Shown here piece by piece: positions 9,749 through 19,002 of a stretch of 64,000 nucleotides of DNA. The stretch is from an uncultured Sunxiuqinia sp. (GTDB taxonomy: Bacteria; Bacteroidota; Bacteroidia; Bacteroidales; Prolixibacteraceae), in assembly GCF_963678245.1 (NCBI RefSeq), contig NZ_OY782770.1:62001-126000 (forward strand), read 5' to 3'. The notes under the pieces were generated by a model. It was given only the letters and a program-made list of their open reading frames with translations, searched no databases and had not been told where the DNA came from. The translations under genes were made by a program, and so were the position numbers. Numbering within the stretch: position 1 is the stretch's first letter; each line of letters opens with the position of its first letter.

Positions 9749-10603
9749 ATGAATAAGCTATTCCTTTTCTGCTTGCTTGGCTTTTCAGTTTCTTCAGCAG
9801 CTAGAAATCCAACAGCCTCTGAAATTATCGAGCAAATAAAAACTCATATCAATTGCGAATGGGATGATGAAACTGTTGACACTTTTAAAAGCGGAAACGC
9901 GGACGATGAGGTCACTGGCGCAGTGTGTTGTATGTTTGCCGACATGAACGTACTGAAAGACGCTGTTGCCAAAAAATGCAATTTAATCATCACCCACGAG
10001 CCAGTTTACTATAACCACTTGGATGAAACTTCAGGTCTGGATCATGACCCGATTTTTCAAGAAAAATTGAATTATATAAACGAAAATCATCTGATTATAT
10101 GGCGTTTTCATGATCACTGGCACCGACATCAACCTGATGGAATTTATATTGGCTTGTTGGATAAGCTGGGCTGGAGTTCGAGTACTGTGAAAAATAACTA
10201 CCGTTTAGTAATAATTGAAAAACAATCTTTAAAAAAATTAAGTGACAGGCTACAATCAATCTTTCAAATCCCAGGAATTCGTGTTATTGGAGATCCGAAT
10301 CTTGAAGTTTCAAAAATTGGACTTATGCTTGGAGCCCCGGGAGCTAAGAAACAAATCCAGATGCTGCAAACCGATATCGATCTCATGATCGGGGGAGAAG
10401 CCCAAGAGTGGGAAACCTATCAGTACGTTAACGATGCCGTGATTCAAGGCAAAAACAAAGCAGTGATTTTCTTAGGACACATAAAATCAGAAGAAGCAGG
10501 AATGGCTTATTTTGCCAAATGGTTGGCTACGTTTCAAAAAAAGGTTCCCATCGTATATTCCGAAAACAAAGTCCCCTATTGGGAGCCAAGTCAAAAGCTT
10601 TAA
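9749..10603 (+). CDS. Nif3-like dinuclear metal-centre protein with a signal peptide
   Basis: Nif3/DUF34 family protein of 284 residues. Family metal-ligand signatures are visible: IITHEPVYY near residue 79, a His-rich FHDHWHRHQPDG near 114 and GHIKSEEAGM near 245. The N-terminus MNKLFLFCLLGFSVSSAAR looks like a cleavable signal peptide, which is unusual because Nif3 proteins are normally cytoplasmic. The start codon at 9749 is the only reasonable choice, since the next Met lies inside the domain. The gene is monocistronic, between the divergent MFS gene and the convergent glycosyltransferase. The molecular activity of the family is not settled. Confidence 0.82.
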   Translation: MNKLFLFCLLGFSVSSAARNPTASEIIEQIKTHINCEWDDETVDTFKSGNADDEVTGAVCCMFADMNVLKDAVAKKCNLIITHEPVYYNHLDETSGLDHDPIFQEKLNYINENHLIIWRFHDHWHRHQPDGIYIGLLDKLGWSSSTVKNNYRLVIIEKQSLKKLSDRLQSIFQIPGIRVIGDPNLEVSKIGLMLGAPGAKKQIQMLQTDIDLMIGGEAQEWETYQYVNDAVIQGKNKAVIFLGHIKSEEAGMAYFAKWLATFQKKVPIVYSENKVPYWEPSQKL

Positions 10604-10636
10604 TAGCGCATCGTTAAGAACGAAGCGAAATAGGGA

Positions 10637-11590
10637 TTAACTCAAAGTTTCTTCGATCAGGTACTTGTTTCGCTCAGCTGAATTCCGAGATACTAATTCT
10701 CCGATAAATCCTGCCAAGAATAACTGTGTTCCTATAATCATTGCAGTTAATGCCAAAAAAAAGTAGGGGGTATCGGTTACTTTTGGTGCAGGAACATGGT
10801 GTGACAAGGCTATTAATTTATTGACACCTACAACCAAAGTCGCAATAAAACCGATCAAAAAAACCAAGGTGCCCAAAACACCGAAGAAATGCATAGGCTT
10901 TTTACTGAACCGTGAAATAAAAATAACAGAAAGCAAATCGAGTGGTCCGCGAATAAAACGTTCAACACCAAATTTCGTCACTCCATATTTGCGTTCCTGA
11001 TGCTGCACAACTTTTTCGCCAATCTTATTAAATCCAGCCCATTTCGCCAGTATTGGAATATAACGGTGCATTTCTCCGTACACTTCAATCGATTTAATTA
11101 CCTGCCTGCGATAAGCCTTTAGTCCACAATTGAAATCGTGAATTTTTATCCCTGTTGCCCTTCGTGCAATCCAATTATAAAATTTACTGGGTATATTTTT
11201 TGACAGAATAGGATCGTATCGTTTCTTTTTCCAACCCGAAACCAAATCAAATTTATCCTCGGTAATCATGCGATACATCTCCGGAATTTCCTCCGGGCTG
11301 TCTTGTAAGTCAGCATCCATGGTAATCACCACATCGCCTTTTGTTGATTCAAAGCCAGAATACAAAGCCGCAGACTTCCCATAATTCCGCTGAAACTTGA
11401 TCCCTTTGACATGGGGATTTGCCGCGTTTAACTCTTCGATTACCTGCCAGGAACGATCAGTACTTCCATCATCAACCAAAATAATCTCGTAAGCAAATTG
11501 GTTTGAATCCATTACTTTTTTTATCCAACCTGCCAATTCAGGCAACGACTCCTCTTCGTTAAATAATGGAATTACAACAGAAATATTCAT
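10637..11590 (-). CDS. Family 2 glycosyltransferase, DPM1/GtrB-like, with C-terminal membrane helices
   Basis: Inverting GT-A glycosyltransferase predicted to transfer a sugar to a polyprenyl phosphate or other lipid. The nucleotide-sugar loop is ILVDDGSTDRS with D40 and D41, and the metal/catalytic segment is MDADLQDSPEE with D92 and D94. The segment RKYGVTKFG near 210 is typical of the DPM1-like group. Two hydrophobic helices near 235-258 and 270-300 anchor the C-terminus. At 317 residues it matches the bacterial GtrB/ArnC-like proteins. It follows the DUF4199 gene by 14 bp when the latter's stop is counted, so the two are likely an operon. Confidence 0.9.
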   Translation of the reverse strand: MNISVVIPLFNEEESLPELAGWIKKVMDSNQFAYEIILVDDGSTDRSWQVIEELNAANPHVKGIKFQRNYGKSAALYSGFESTKGDVVITMDADLQDSPEEIPEMYRMITEDKFDLVSGWKKKRYDPILSKNIPSKFYNWIARRATGIKIHDFNCGLKAYRRQVIKSIEVYGEMHRYIPILAKWAGFNKIGEKVVQHQERKYGVTKFGVERFIRGPLDLLSVIFISRFSKKPMHFFGVLGTLVFLIGFIATLVVGVNKLIALSHHVPAPKVTDTPYFFLALTAMIIGTQLFLAGFIGELVSRNSAERNKYLIEETLS

Positions 11591-11604
11591 GATTTGCTTG
11601 TCAA

Positions 11605-12156
11605 TTAGTCTTCAGATTTTACATCTTCCATCGCTTCATCAAAAGCGTTTTCATCTTCATTTTTCTTAATAAAAATAGAAGTGATCAAAGATATAATAAA
11701 TCCAATGAGTGCGAAACCAAACAAGCCTGAGATCATCATGATGGCCGGGTTTTGAAACTTAGACATTATTTCACCGGCCATTTCAATCTGTTCATCTGAC
11801 ATCCCTTGCTGAAGCATGGCCTCTTCCTGGGTAATACGCGCTTGTTCCAAAATACCAGGATCAAGCTTCATCAAAACCAAAGAAAAAACAGAATTCAAAA
11901 TACCAGCAAAAAGCATAATCGCCACTCCAAACCCCAATGCTTTGTTGTAATTGATGTAACCACCTAGCTCTTTATCGCGGTAATTTAACTGACACCAATA
12001 AATACCTCCACCCATAATAACATAGGAAATAAGGGCCAAAGTTCCATTAGTGGATTGCCCCATAACGTATAACACGACACTGTACAAAATGAGTGCGGCA
12101 GAAAGATAAATACCATAGGTCATTGCCGACTTCCAGAAAGTTGATTTTTGTTCCAT
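11605..12156 (-). CDS. DUF4199 domain-containing membrane protein
   Basis: Small integral membrane protein found across Bacteroidota and of unknown function. I choose the ATG at 12156 (MEQKSTFWKSAMTYG) because this opening is typical of the family; the longer frame to 12219 adds 21 residues without family character. There are four hydrophobic segments, the last followed by an acidic, lysine-containing cytoplasmic tail. A glutamate- and methionine-rich loop lies between helices 3 and 4. It is upstream of and close to the glycosyltransferase gene, an arrangement often seen in this phylum, so a role in envelope glycolipid synthesis is possible but unproven. Confidence 0.8.
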   Translation of the reverse strand: MEQKSTFWKSAMTYGIYLSAALILYSVVLYVMGQSTNGTLALISYVIMGGGIYWCQLNYRDKELGGYINYNKALGFGVAIMLFAGILNSVFSLVLMKLDPGILEQARITQEEAMLQQGMSDEQIEMAGEIMSKFQNPAIMMISGLFGFALIGFIISLITSIFIKKNEDENAFDEAMEDVKSED

Positions 12157-12320
12157 AATAAAAGCTACTCGATTAGTGATTGACAAATATATTGGATTTT
12201 TCAGAAGTACAAATGACAATGATGTAGTTTTGTTTGTAGATTTTTTTTTGAAGAATGCTCCTGATCAATAATCGGTTAGAAAAACCGAGCAAAAAAAAAT
12301 CCTTTAGAGTGTCAATTTCG

Positions 12321-12351
12321 TTTGTGGGAAATACATTTTTTTCTACTTTTG
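12321..12351 (+). promoter_or_regulatory. Primary-sigma promoter of the SRP RNA-tRNA unit
   Basis: TTTG at 12321-12324 and TACTTTTG at 12344-12351, separated by 19 bp, match the Bacteroidota -33/-7 consensus (TTTG, TAnnTTTG). The predicted start is about 12357, exactly where the SRP RNA begins. Confidence 0.8.
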
Positions 12352-12356
12352 TCGCC

Positions 12357-12453
12357 GGGTAAGTCCTGTGCGACCAGCTCCTGCTGAATCCCCCCAGGGT
12401 CGGAAGGCAGCAAGGGTAGGCGGTTGTAGCGGTGCGACACAGGTAGCTTACCC
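12357..12453 (+). ncRNA. ffs: Bacterial small SRP RNA (4.5S-type)
   Basis: About 97 nt. The ends pair as GGGTAAG with CTTACCC. The apical hairpin holds the conserved Ffh-binding segment, seen as CCAGGGTCGGAAGGCAGCAA, with the GGAA tetraloop-type cap and the asymmetric internal loop bases. It forms the signal recognition particle with Ffh and guides membrane-protein ribosomes. It is first in a unit with three tRNA genes. Confidence 0.93.
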
Positions 12454-12458
12454 ACTTT

Positions 12459-12532
12459 GCCGAATTAGCTCAGTTGGCCAGAGCACGTGATTTGTAATCT
12501 CGGGGTCCTCAGTTCGAATCTGAGATTCGGCT
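12459..12532 (+). tRNA. tRNA-Thr (anticodon TGT)
   Basis: 74 nt cloverleaf. The acceptor stem is GCCGAAT/ATTCGGC and the T stem CTCAG/CTGAG with TTCGAAT loop. The anticodon loop TTTGTAA gives TGT. The anticodon stem CGTGA/TCTCG has a T-T mismatch at the third pair (29-41), which is unusual. CCA is not encoded. Confidence 0.93.
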
Positions 12533-12562
12533 CAACAAAAAAAGTTCTTTAAATATAGTGAT

Positions 12563-12645
12563 GGGGAGATACCAAAGCGGCCAACTGGGGCAGACTGTAA
12601 CTCTGCTGACTTATGTCTTCGTAGGTTCGAATCCTGCTCTCCCCA
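12563..12645 (+). tRNA. tRNA-Tyr (anticodon GTA)
   Basis: 83 nt class II tRNA with a long variable arm. The acceptor stem is GGGGAGA/TCTCCCC with discriminator A. The anticodon stem-loop is GCAGA CTGTAAC TCTGC, giving GTA. The T loop is TTCGAAT. It lies 30 nt after tRNA-Thr. Confidence 0.95.
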
Positions 12646-12726
12646 CAAAAAGTGAAATTCTAAATTTCATATTTACAAATTCCAATCTTAGGGACTTTGT
12701 AATTTGTTTCTTGGATTTTAAACATT

Positions 12727-12799
12727 GCGGGAGTAGCTCAGCTGATAGAGCATTAGCCTTCCAAGCTAAGGGTCGCGAGTTTGAATCTCGTCTCCCGCT
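12727..12799 (+). tRNA. tRNA-Gly (anticodon TCC)
   Basis: 73 nt cloverleaf. The acceptor stem is GCGGGAG/CTCCCGC with discriminator T. The anticodon arm is TTAGC CTTCCAA GCTAA, giving TCC, and all stems pair. The Thr-Tyr-Gly order recalls the classical thrU-tyrU-glyT cluster, but no second tRNA-Thr or tuf gene follows. Confidence 0.95.
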
Positions 12800-12804
12800 C
12801 ATTG

Positions 12805-12842
12805 AAGAGGTTGTCATTTATTTGGCAACCTCTTTTCTTTTT
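12805..12842 (+). terminator. Rho-independent terminator of the SRP-tRNA unit
   Basis: The stem AAGAGGTTG pairs with CAACCTCTT across a 12-nt loop, followed by a T-rich run (TTTTCTTTTTT). It starts six bases after tRNA-Gly. Confidence 0.85.
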
Positions 12843-13109
12843 TGAGAGAATCTATCGGGCATCTTTTTTTTCTATTGAAGTTTCACAACCAAACTATTCG
12901 GCTACTGTTACACTAAGTAAATCGACATTTAGTCAATCCAAAAATCACCATACTTAATCTTTATTAAAAGAGCTGCTTTTTGATAAGTTGTTTCACCAAG
13001 GTTGTAAAAAAGATTTGCTAAAGCATGTATAATAAATTCACTTCAAAAGAAAAGAAGTTTGAAACAGGAAAAGATATTAAAATAAGTTTAAGGAAATGAG
13101 GAATAAGTA

Positions 13110-13430
13110 ATGAGTAAGCATTTTAAACGAATAATTGAATCTAATCGTCCGGTGCTGGTTAACTTTCACGCTGATTGGTGCGAACCTTGCAAGCAAGTCC
13201 CCCCTATTTTAAAACGAGTAAAAAACAACTTCAAAGAAAGCGTCCGAATTATTAAGGTAAATGTGGATCAAAATCCTTTTATCGCTTCAGATTACCGGGT
13301 TAAGCAGATCCCAACAATTATCTTGTTTAAGAAAGGAAATGTGAAATGGGTCAGCGATGGTATGATTAGTCAATCTGAGTTAACTTCAATTCTCGAGCAA
13401 CACGTTAATAAGCGTGTTGCATCATCATAA
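13110..13430 (+). CDS. Thioredoxin family protein
   Basis: Cytoplasmic thioredoxin-fold protein of 106 residues with the redox motif WCEPC at 23-27 and the cis-proline segment RVKQIPTIILF near 71-81. The active site is CEPC and not the canonical CGPC, so its redox potential may differ from that of the main thioredoxin. No signal peptide is visible. It is converging on the large TPR gene with a 35-bp spacer in which I see no strong terminator. The partner is unknown. Confidence 0.92.
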   Translation: MSKHFKRIIESNRPVLVNFHADWCEPCKQVPPILKRVKNNFKESVRIIKVNVDQNPFIASDYRVKQIPTIILFKKGNVKWVSDGMISQSELTSILEQHVNKRVASS

Positions 13431-13465
13431 TTGCATTGAGTTTTTTCGTACAACACACATCCTTT

Positions 13466-16400
13466 TTAGTTCGCATCACTGCTACTTAAATTTTCTTTAA
13501 TTGCTTTCAGTTGCTCTTTCGGATAATTCTCGCTGGGTCTTAAACCTAATGCCTTTTGATAATAAAAACGAGCTACGCTATAATTACCGGATGTCATTGC
13601 CTGATCTCCATCAGCAATCAACTGCTGATATTCTTCATTATCGGCATTCGCTAATTCCTGTTTTACCAAATCTGAAATCTCATTTAAACGAATTTTAGGA
13701 TATTGCTCCTCTGGTTTAACGGAAAGTGACTGGTTGTAATATCCTCTGGAAACGGCATAGTGCTTCATGATAAATGCTTCATCTGCTTTGGCAATCAGGT
13801 CTTGGTATTTCTTTTCTTCTATTTGCGATAGCAACGAATTGGTCAAACGCTGAATCTCTTGAATCTGATCTTTGGGATATTGTTCCCATGATTTTACCCC
13901 CAGCGCCTTGTAATAGTAAAACTTAGCAATATTATATTGCTTCCCGGCAAACGCTTCATCTGCTTTTTTTATGGCATTATTGTAATCTGCCAATTCATTT
14001 TTATTCATCGACTGATTGATTTTATCTGAAATTTCAGACAATCGTTCCTTCGGATAGGATTCATCTGGTCGCTCGGTCAATGCTTTCTGATAATAATACT
14101 GGGCTATTTTATAATCGTCTTGATTATAACTCTCGTCAGCCGATGAAATAAATGAATCATATTGATCGCCCGCACTTGACGCCACAACCGGAGCACTTTC
14201 AACAACGGCTTTTTCTTCGGGCTGTACTTGAGGAATCTCAGCTAAAGCCTCCCGTTCAGCAAGCAGCTTTTCAATTAAGACAAGCTGTCCTGCCGGGTAT
14301 TCCTCATTTGGTTTAATATCCAGTGCACCTTGGTAATTAACTTTAGCCTCCTCATAGTTTTTCAATCTAAACTCCCTGTCGGCTATATCAATCGCATTTT
14401 GGTAGCTTTGATCAATTTCCTGACGTTGCTTTGCCGTTTCAGCTTGTTGAGCTCTTTTTGCCAGCAAGGCATTAATTTCAGCAATTCGTTTATCCGGGTA
14501 GGCTTCTTCCGGCTTAATGTTTTTGGCATTCTCAAAGCCTGCTATAGCCATGGTCAGCTGATCGTCCACAAATGCTTCTTCCGCTTTAGCAATTGCGTTC
14601 AGATAAGCCTGTTCTTTTTGTTTAGCCTCTTTTTCAGCCAATTGGATTTGAGCTAATCGAAAATCAATTTCTTTAATTTGATCAATCGGATATTGCTCTT
14701 GCGGCTTTAAAGCCAACGCTCTGTTGTACTTTGTTCTGGCTTCGACCCAACTTTTTGCACCAAATAAGAGGTCCGCTTCCCGAATTGCTTCGGCATAACG
14801 GTTTTCAATATCGCCCAACTTATCGTTAATAAACTGTATACGCTCTTTCGGATAGGTTTCCTCCGGCTTGTAGGTCAATGCTTCTTCATACCTCACCTGA
14901 GCACCACTCCATTCTTCTTGATTGAACATGTTATCAGCTTCTTTTATGGCCGCAGCATAATTTGCTTCCAATGCCTGCTTTTGGCGTATTTTTTCCTGCA
15001 CTTGCTCAATCCGGGCATTAACAATTGGTGTTTTAGAAGGAAAAATCTCTTTGGCTTTAACAAAACTACTTACTGCGGATTCAAACTGTTCGTCTTCCTC
15101 AAATTGCTCGGCATCAGTAAAGGCACGCTCATAAGCAAGTTCTTGCACCCTTCTTAAAGAATCTTGAATTGCTTGCTGTTCCTGTTCTAGCTGTGCCTCT
15201 TTTTGCTGCTCTATTAAAAGGTCAATCTGTTCAATTCGGTCTTTCGGAAATTGTTCGTCGGTAAAAATATTAAGCGCTTCAACATAAAACCCCCTGGCCT
15301 CTATATATTCCTGATCGTCAAAAGCAGTTTGAGCATTTGCCAGTGCAGCATCATACTTTTCTTGTTGGGCTTTTAAAATTGCCTGACGTTGTGCTTCTTC
15401 CTCGGCATTCAAACGCGCTAGTTCTTCACGCTGAGCAATAATTGTCTTAACTTCAGGAATTCGTTTTTTCGGCAATACTTCTTCAGGCTTAAGAGAAGCC
15501 GCTTCTTCATATAATGACAAGGCGTCTTGAAGCAGGTCGCTATTAAACGCATTCTGTGCCTGACGAACCAACTGGATATATTTCTGATCAATTTCTTTTC
15601 GTTTTTGAAGATCGGCCAGCAAGCTGTCAATTTTTGCAATTTGATCTACCGGATATTCTTCCCCGGGCTTAATCGTGCTTGCTTGTTCATACTTTCCTTT
15701 GGCTTCGACAAACTGAGAATTATTAAACAACAACTCAGCATCTTTTAGCTTTTCATTATACTCCTTTTCCATCTCCAAGCGCTGCAAGCGATCTTGAGCC
15801 AGTTGCTCCAATAGGGCTGTAATCTTTTCTATTTGAGCTAAAGCATACGGATCTTCAGGCTTAACTTTCAATGCATCGTTATAAGCACTTTTTGATTCGC
15901 TGTATGTTTCATTTTGAAACAGCTGGTCGCCAGAGGCAATCGCCTCCTGGTATGCTTGCTCCTTTTCCTGAGCTACGAGTCTGGCGATCTCAGCAATCTG
16001 CTCTTTCGGATAAGTTTCGTCAGGCAATAAGCTCAGGGCTTCTTCATAGTCGAATTTAGCAGCCGAATATTCTTTCTGTGCCAGTTTCTGATCAGCTCGC
16101 TGAACAGCTTCTTCATATGCCTTGCGAGTAACTTCTGCTGCGATCCGTTGTCGCTCCAATTCAGCTAATATTTGATCTATTTCAGATATCTTTTGCCTCG
16201 GATAAGTTTCTCCGGATTTTATGGTTAAAGCAGTTTGAAATTTTGCTTTGGATGACTCATATTCTTCGAGAACAAACAGAGAATCTCCCGCCTGAACTGC
16301 GGCTTGAAAATCGGCTTCCCTTTTCGCCTCCGCGGCAATTTGCGCCAAAATTTCATCAATTTGCGCAATCTGACGTTTTGGATATTCTTCATTTGGGAGG

Positions 16401-18799
16401 TACTGTTGTGCTTCTTGATACTTTTCTTTCGCCGACTCATAATTTTCCCGCTCTGCTAATCGATTCGCCTCTTCGATGGCCTTATTATACGCCGCAGTTA
16501 ACCGTTCCAACTGGGCAATCAGACCTTCGATCTCTGCAATTTTTTCTTTTGGATAGCTCTCTTCAGGTTTGATTGACAATGCACTTTGATAGGCTGCTCG
16601 GGCTGGCTCATAGTCGCCAAGGGTCAATAAACTATCTCCTCTTTGAACGGCTGTTTCATAATTTCGCTGTCTTTCCCGCTCAAGTGCAGCCAATCTTTCT
16701 TGCTCTTCTTTTATCCGTCGATCAATTATCGATATTTGTGTCTGAGGCAGCGTTTCATTGGGAAGAATCTCCGACGCCTTTTGATACAAGGCTTTTGCTT
16801 GCTCCAACTCATTTCTGTCAAAAGCTTGTGCAGCCTCAGCCATTACATCATCATACTGCTGCTTTTTCTGCACCTGAAGGATCATTTCTTCAGTTTGATT
16901 AATGCGATCCTTAACCAACTGGTTATCGTTTTTCAAGGCTAAAGCTGCTTTAAAAGCTTCTAAAGCTGAAAGATAATCTTCTCTTGCAAACGCGGATTCC
17001 GCATTGGCCAGGGTTTCTTCAAACTGCTGTTCCAGTTGTCTCTCAGCCTCAATACGAGCCAACTCGTCGTTAATTTGCTGAATTTGCTGAGCCGGATATG
17101 CCTCATCTTTCAAAGCTAATGCTTCGTTATAAAACGTTTTGGCAAGTTCATATTCTTCGTTTGTTTTAGCCGCATCAGCACGTTTTAGTAAATCAGCATA
17201 CTTGTTATCCAAAGCGATACGGGCAAGTTGGCTTTCAACCTCCCCGAGTCTTTCCCTGACCGATGAATCTTCCTGGATCAGCAGTGCCTGTTCGAAAACC
17301 TGTTTGGCTTGCTCATAATTTTGTGAAGCTAAAAACTGGTCGCCCTGATTGACAAGCTGCTTGAATTGTTCCTGTAAAGCCAATTGCTGGTCGATCTCAC
17401 TAATTTTTTCTTTGGGGTAATCCTGATCAGGAATGAGAGATAAAGCTTCGGAATAAAGAGATTTCGCAAGTGCTAAATTTTCTTCGCGTAAAGCCTGATC
17501 AGCATTCGCAATTTGTTCGTCATAGCGTTCTTTAGTCTCAATTTGCAACATTATATTCTCAACCTCTCCGATACGCTCTGCTGCCAGTGAATCGTCTGGT
17601 TTATTATTCAATGCCTGACGGAAAGCAACCAAAGCTTCGTTATATCTCTCGCGACGCAAAGCCTTCTCTCCGTCTTCCATATAGCTGTTATATTGCTGCT
17701 CTTTTCGTGCTAACTCGGCCAAGCGTGCGACTTCATTATCAACCTTTTGTATTTGGGCATTGATGTAAGCGGATTCTTCTGGCTTGAGCAGAAGAGCTTG
17801 TTGGAAAGATTCTTTTGCCCGATCAAACTCGCCCGTACTAAAAAAGTTTTTAGCATCGGAAATAGCCTGATTGTACTGCAAATCAATTTCGCGTTGCTTG
17901 ATCATCTCATTCACTTTCGCTATTTGCCCGAGCGAATAGGAGTCTTCCGGCTTCAAAATCAAAGCTTCATCGTAAGCCGCTTTAGCACGCTCATATGCTT
18001 CTTGCGTCATCAAGTTGTCTGCCTGCTCTATTTTGGCATAATATTCTTTGTCAGCCTCGCGGCGGCGTTGTTCTGCAATTTTCAACGCATTTACTAAATC
18101 CTGTAGCTCGGCAATCCGATCACGTGGATACGGACGTTCAGGAAATAAGCCTTTAGCATTCTGGTATTTTGCGAGCGACTCCTCATATTTTCGAGCTTGC
18201 ATTAAAGCGTCAGCTTCGGCTATCGATTGTTTATAGTCAGCTTCACGTTGCGCTAGTGCAGCCCGTTGCTCTTCGGTAAGCTCCTGTTCTTGCGAGCGAG
18301 CCGTTTCAGCCTGCTCTTCCAACTGAATATCGGAGAAAAACACTTCAGAATCAAAATTGTCGATATTGGCATTGTAAAACACCCGCCCGGCCGCCTTATT
18401 AGTAAAACTTTTATCAACACCAGGAATTTCTTTAACCAGCGAAACCTCTATCTGAAAAGGAGGAAAATCGCTGTTTTCATCTAAAACCTCCTGCGGAACA
18501 TGCGTTGATACAACAATCGTCTTTTTATAATAGCCATCCTTAGAAAAGGTCACATCAAATTGATTATTATATTCAAATTCGAATCGAAAACGTCCGCTCT
18601 TGGGTGGCGTAAAAAGCTGTTGTTCAACACCGTTTTTAGTTATCTGAACCTGAATATCTTCATTATTGCCATCATCAGTACTTAAACGGCCGGTAACCAC
18701 AAAAAAGTCATCTGATTTTGCAAATGCCTCCTGCGAAAACACAACTGCTGATAATAGTATAAAAGCATAAATGAAAAATTTATTCAATTTGATCCGCAT
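13466..18799 (-). CDS. Giant exported protein with about 26 TPR-like repeats
   Basis: Predicted periplasmic or surface protein of about 1,777 residues. I use the ATG at 18799, which begins the signal peptide MRIKLNKFFIYAFILLSAV...FA; the frame could be read from a GTG at 18818-18820, but that gives a polar pre-extension. A small beta-rich carboxypeptidase-regulatory-like domain (about residues 30-120) follows. From about residue 180 to the C-terminus I count 26 units of 55-65 residues with the theme Y..A...AD..f....Y..A...Y..AL..KP.E.YP...I.EI...L, i.e. two-helix TPR-like hairpins joined by charged coiled-coil linkers. There is no membrane helix, catalytic motif or sorting domain at the end. 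A scaffold role is inferred from the repeats only. Confidence 0.85.
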   Translation of the reverse strand: MRIKLNKFFIYAFILLSAVVFSQEAFAKSDDFFVVTGRLSTDDGNNEDIQVQITKNGVEQQLFTPPKSGRFRFEFEYNNQFDVTFSKDGYYKKTIVVSTHVPQEVLDENSDFPPFQIEVSLVKEIPGVDKSFTNKAAGRVFYNANIDNFDSEVFFSDIQLEEQAETARSQEQELTEEQRAALAQREADYKQSIAEADALMQARKYEESLAKYQNAKGLFPERPYPRDRIAELQDLVNALKIAEQRRREADKEYYAKIEQADNLMTQEAYERAKAAYDEALILKPEDSYSLGQIAKVNEMIKQREIDLQYNQAISDAKNFFSTGEFDRAKESFQQALLLKPEESAYINAQIQKVDNEVARLAELARKEQQYNSYMEDGEKALRRERYNEALVAFRQALNNKPDDSLAAERIGEVENIMLQIETKERYDEQIANADQALREENLALAKSLYSEALSLIPDQDYPKEKISEIDQQLALQEQFKQLVNQGDQFLASQNYEQAKQVFEQALLIQEDSSVRERLGEVESQLARIALDNKYADLLKRADAAKTNEEYELAKTFYNEALALKDEAYPAQQIQQINDELARIEAERQLEQQFEETLANAESAFAREDYLSALEAFKAALALKNDNQLVKDRINQTEEMILQVQKKQQYDDVMAEAAQAFDRNELEQAKALYQKASEILPNETLPQTQISIIDRRIKEEQERLAALERERQRNYETAVQRGDSLLTLGDYEPARAAYQSALSIKPEESYPKEKIAEIEGLIAQLERLTAAYNKAIEEANRLAERENYESAKEKYQEAQQYLPNEEYPKRQIAQIDEILAQIAAEAKREADFQAAVQAGDSLFVLEEYESSKAKFQTALTIKSGETYPRQKISEIDQILAELERQRIAAEVTRKAYEEAVQRADQKLAQKEYSAAKFDYEEALSLLPDETYPKEQIAEIARLVAQEKEQAYQEAIASGDQLFQNETYSESKSAYNDALKVKPEDPYALAQIEKITALLEQLAQDRLQRLEMEKEYNEKLKDAELLFNNSQFVEAKGKYEQASTIKPGEEYPVDQIAKIDSLLADLQKRKEIDQKYIQLVRQAQNAFNSDLLQDALSLYEEAASLKPEEVLPKKRIPEVKTIIAQREELARLNAEEEAQRQAILKAQQEKYDAALANAQTAFDDQEYIEARGFYVEALNIFTDEQFPKDRIEQIDLLIEQQKEAQLEQEQQAIQDSLRRVQELAYERAFTDAEQFEEDEQFESAVSSFVKAKEIFPSKTPIVNARIEQVQEKIRQKQALEANYAAAIKEADNMFNQEEWSGAQVRYEEALTYKPEETYPKERIQFINDKLGDIENRYAEAIREADLLFGAKSWVEARTKYNRALALKPQEQYPIDQIKEIDFRLAQIQLAEKEAKQKEQAYLNAIAKAEEAFVDDQLTMAIAGFENAKNIKPEEAYPDKRIAEINALLAKRAQQAETAKQRQEIDQSYQNAIDIADREFRLKNYEEAKVNYQGALDIKPNEEYPAGQLVLIEKLLAEREALAEIPQVQPEEKAVVESAPVVASSAGDQYDSFISSADESYNQDDYKIAQYYYQKALTERPDESYPKERLSEISDKINQSMNKNELADYNNAIKKADEAFAGKQYNIAKFYYYKALGVKSWEQYPKDQIQEIQRLTNSLLSQIEEKKYQDLIAKADEAFIMKHYAVSRGYYNQSLSVKPEEQYPKIRLNEISDLVKQELANADNEEYQQLIADGDQAMTSGNYSVARFYYQKALGLRPSENYPKEQLKAIKENLSSSDAN

Positions 18800-19002
18800 A
18801 GTTTTTAATTCCTGGGGCACACCACCTATTTCTTAACGTTAATTCAGCCCTTTCAAAGATGTGACTTTTGTAACAAATCTGGAAATAATCTTCCAATATT
18901 AGTATATATCCCTCAAAGAGGTTTAAATGTTACCCTCAAATTTCACAATTTTATCTTTTATTCCGTTATTTATAACTAATTAATGCCTCCCAATATTGTT
19001 TT

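Noticed and set aside
12558-12845. Open frames over the tRNA-Tyr/tRNA-Gly region on both strands
   Set aside because: They are translations of tRNA genes.
13501-18484. Numerous plus-strand frames inside the giant TPR gene
   Set aside because: Repeated antisense frames mirror the repeats of the real gene and lack independent support.
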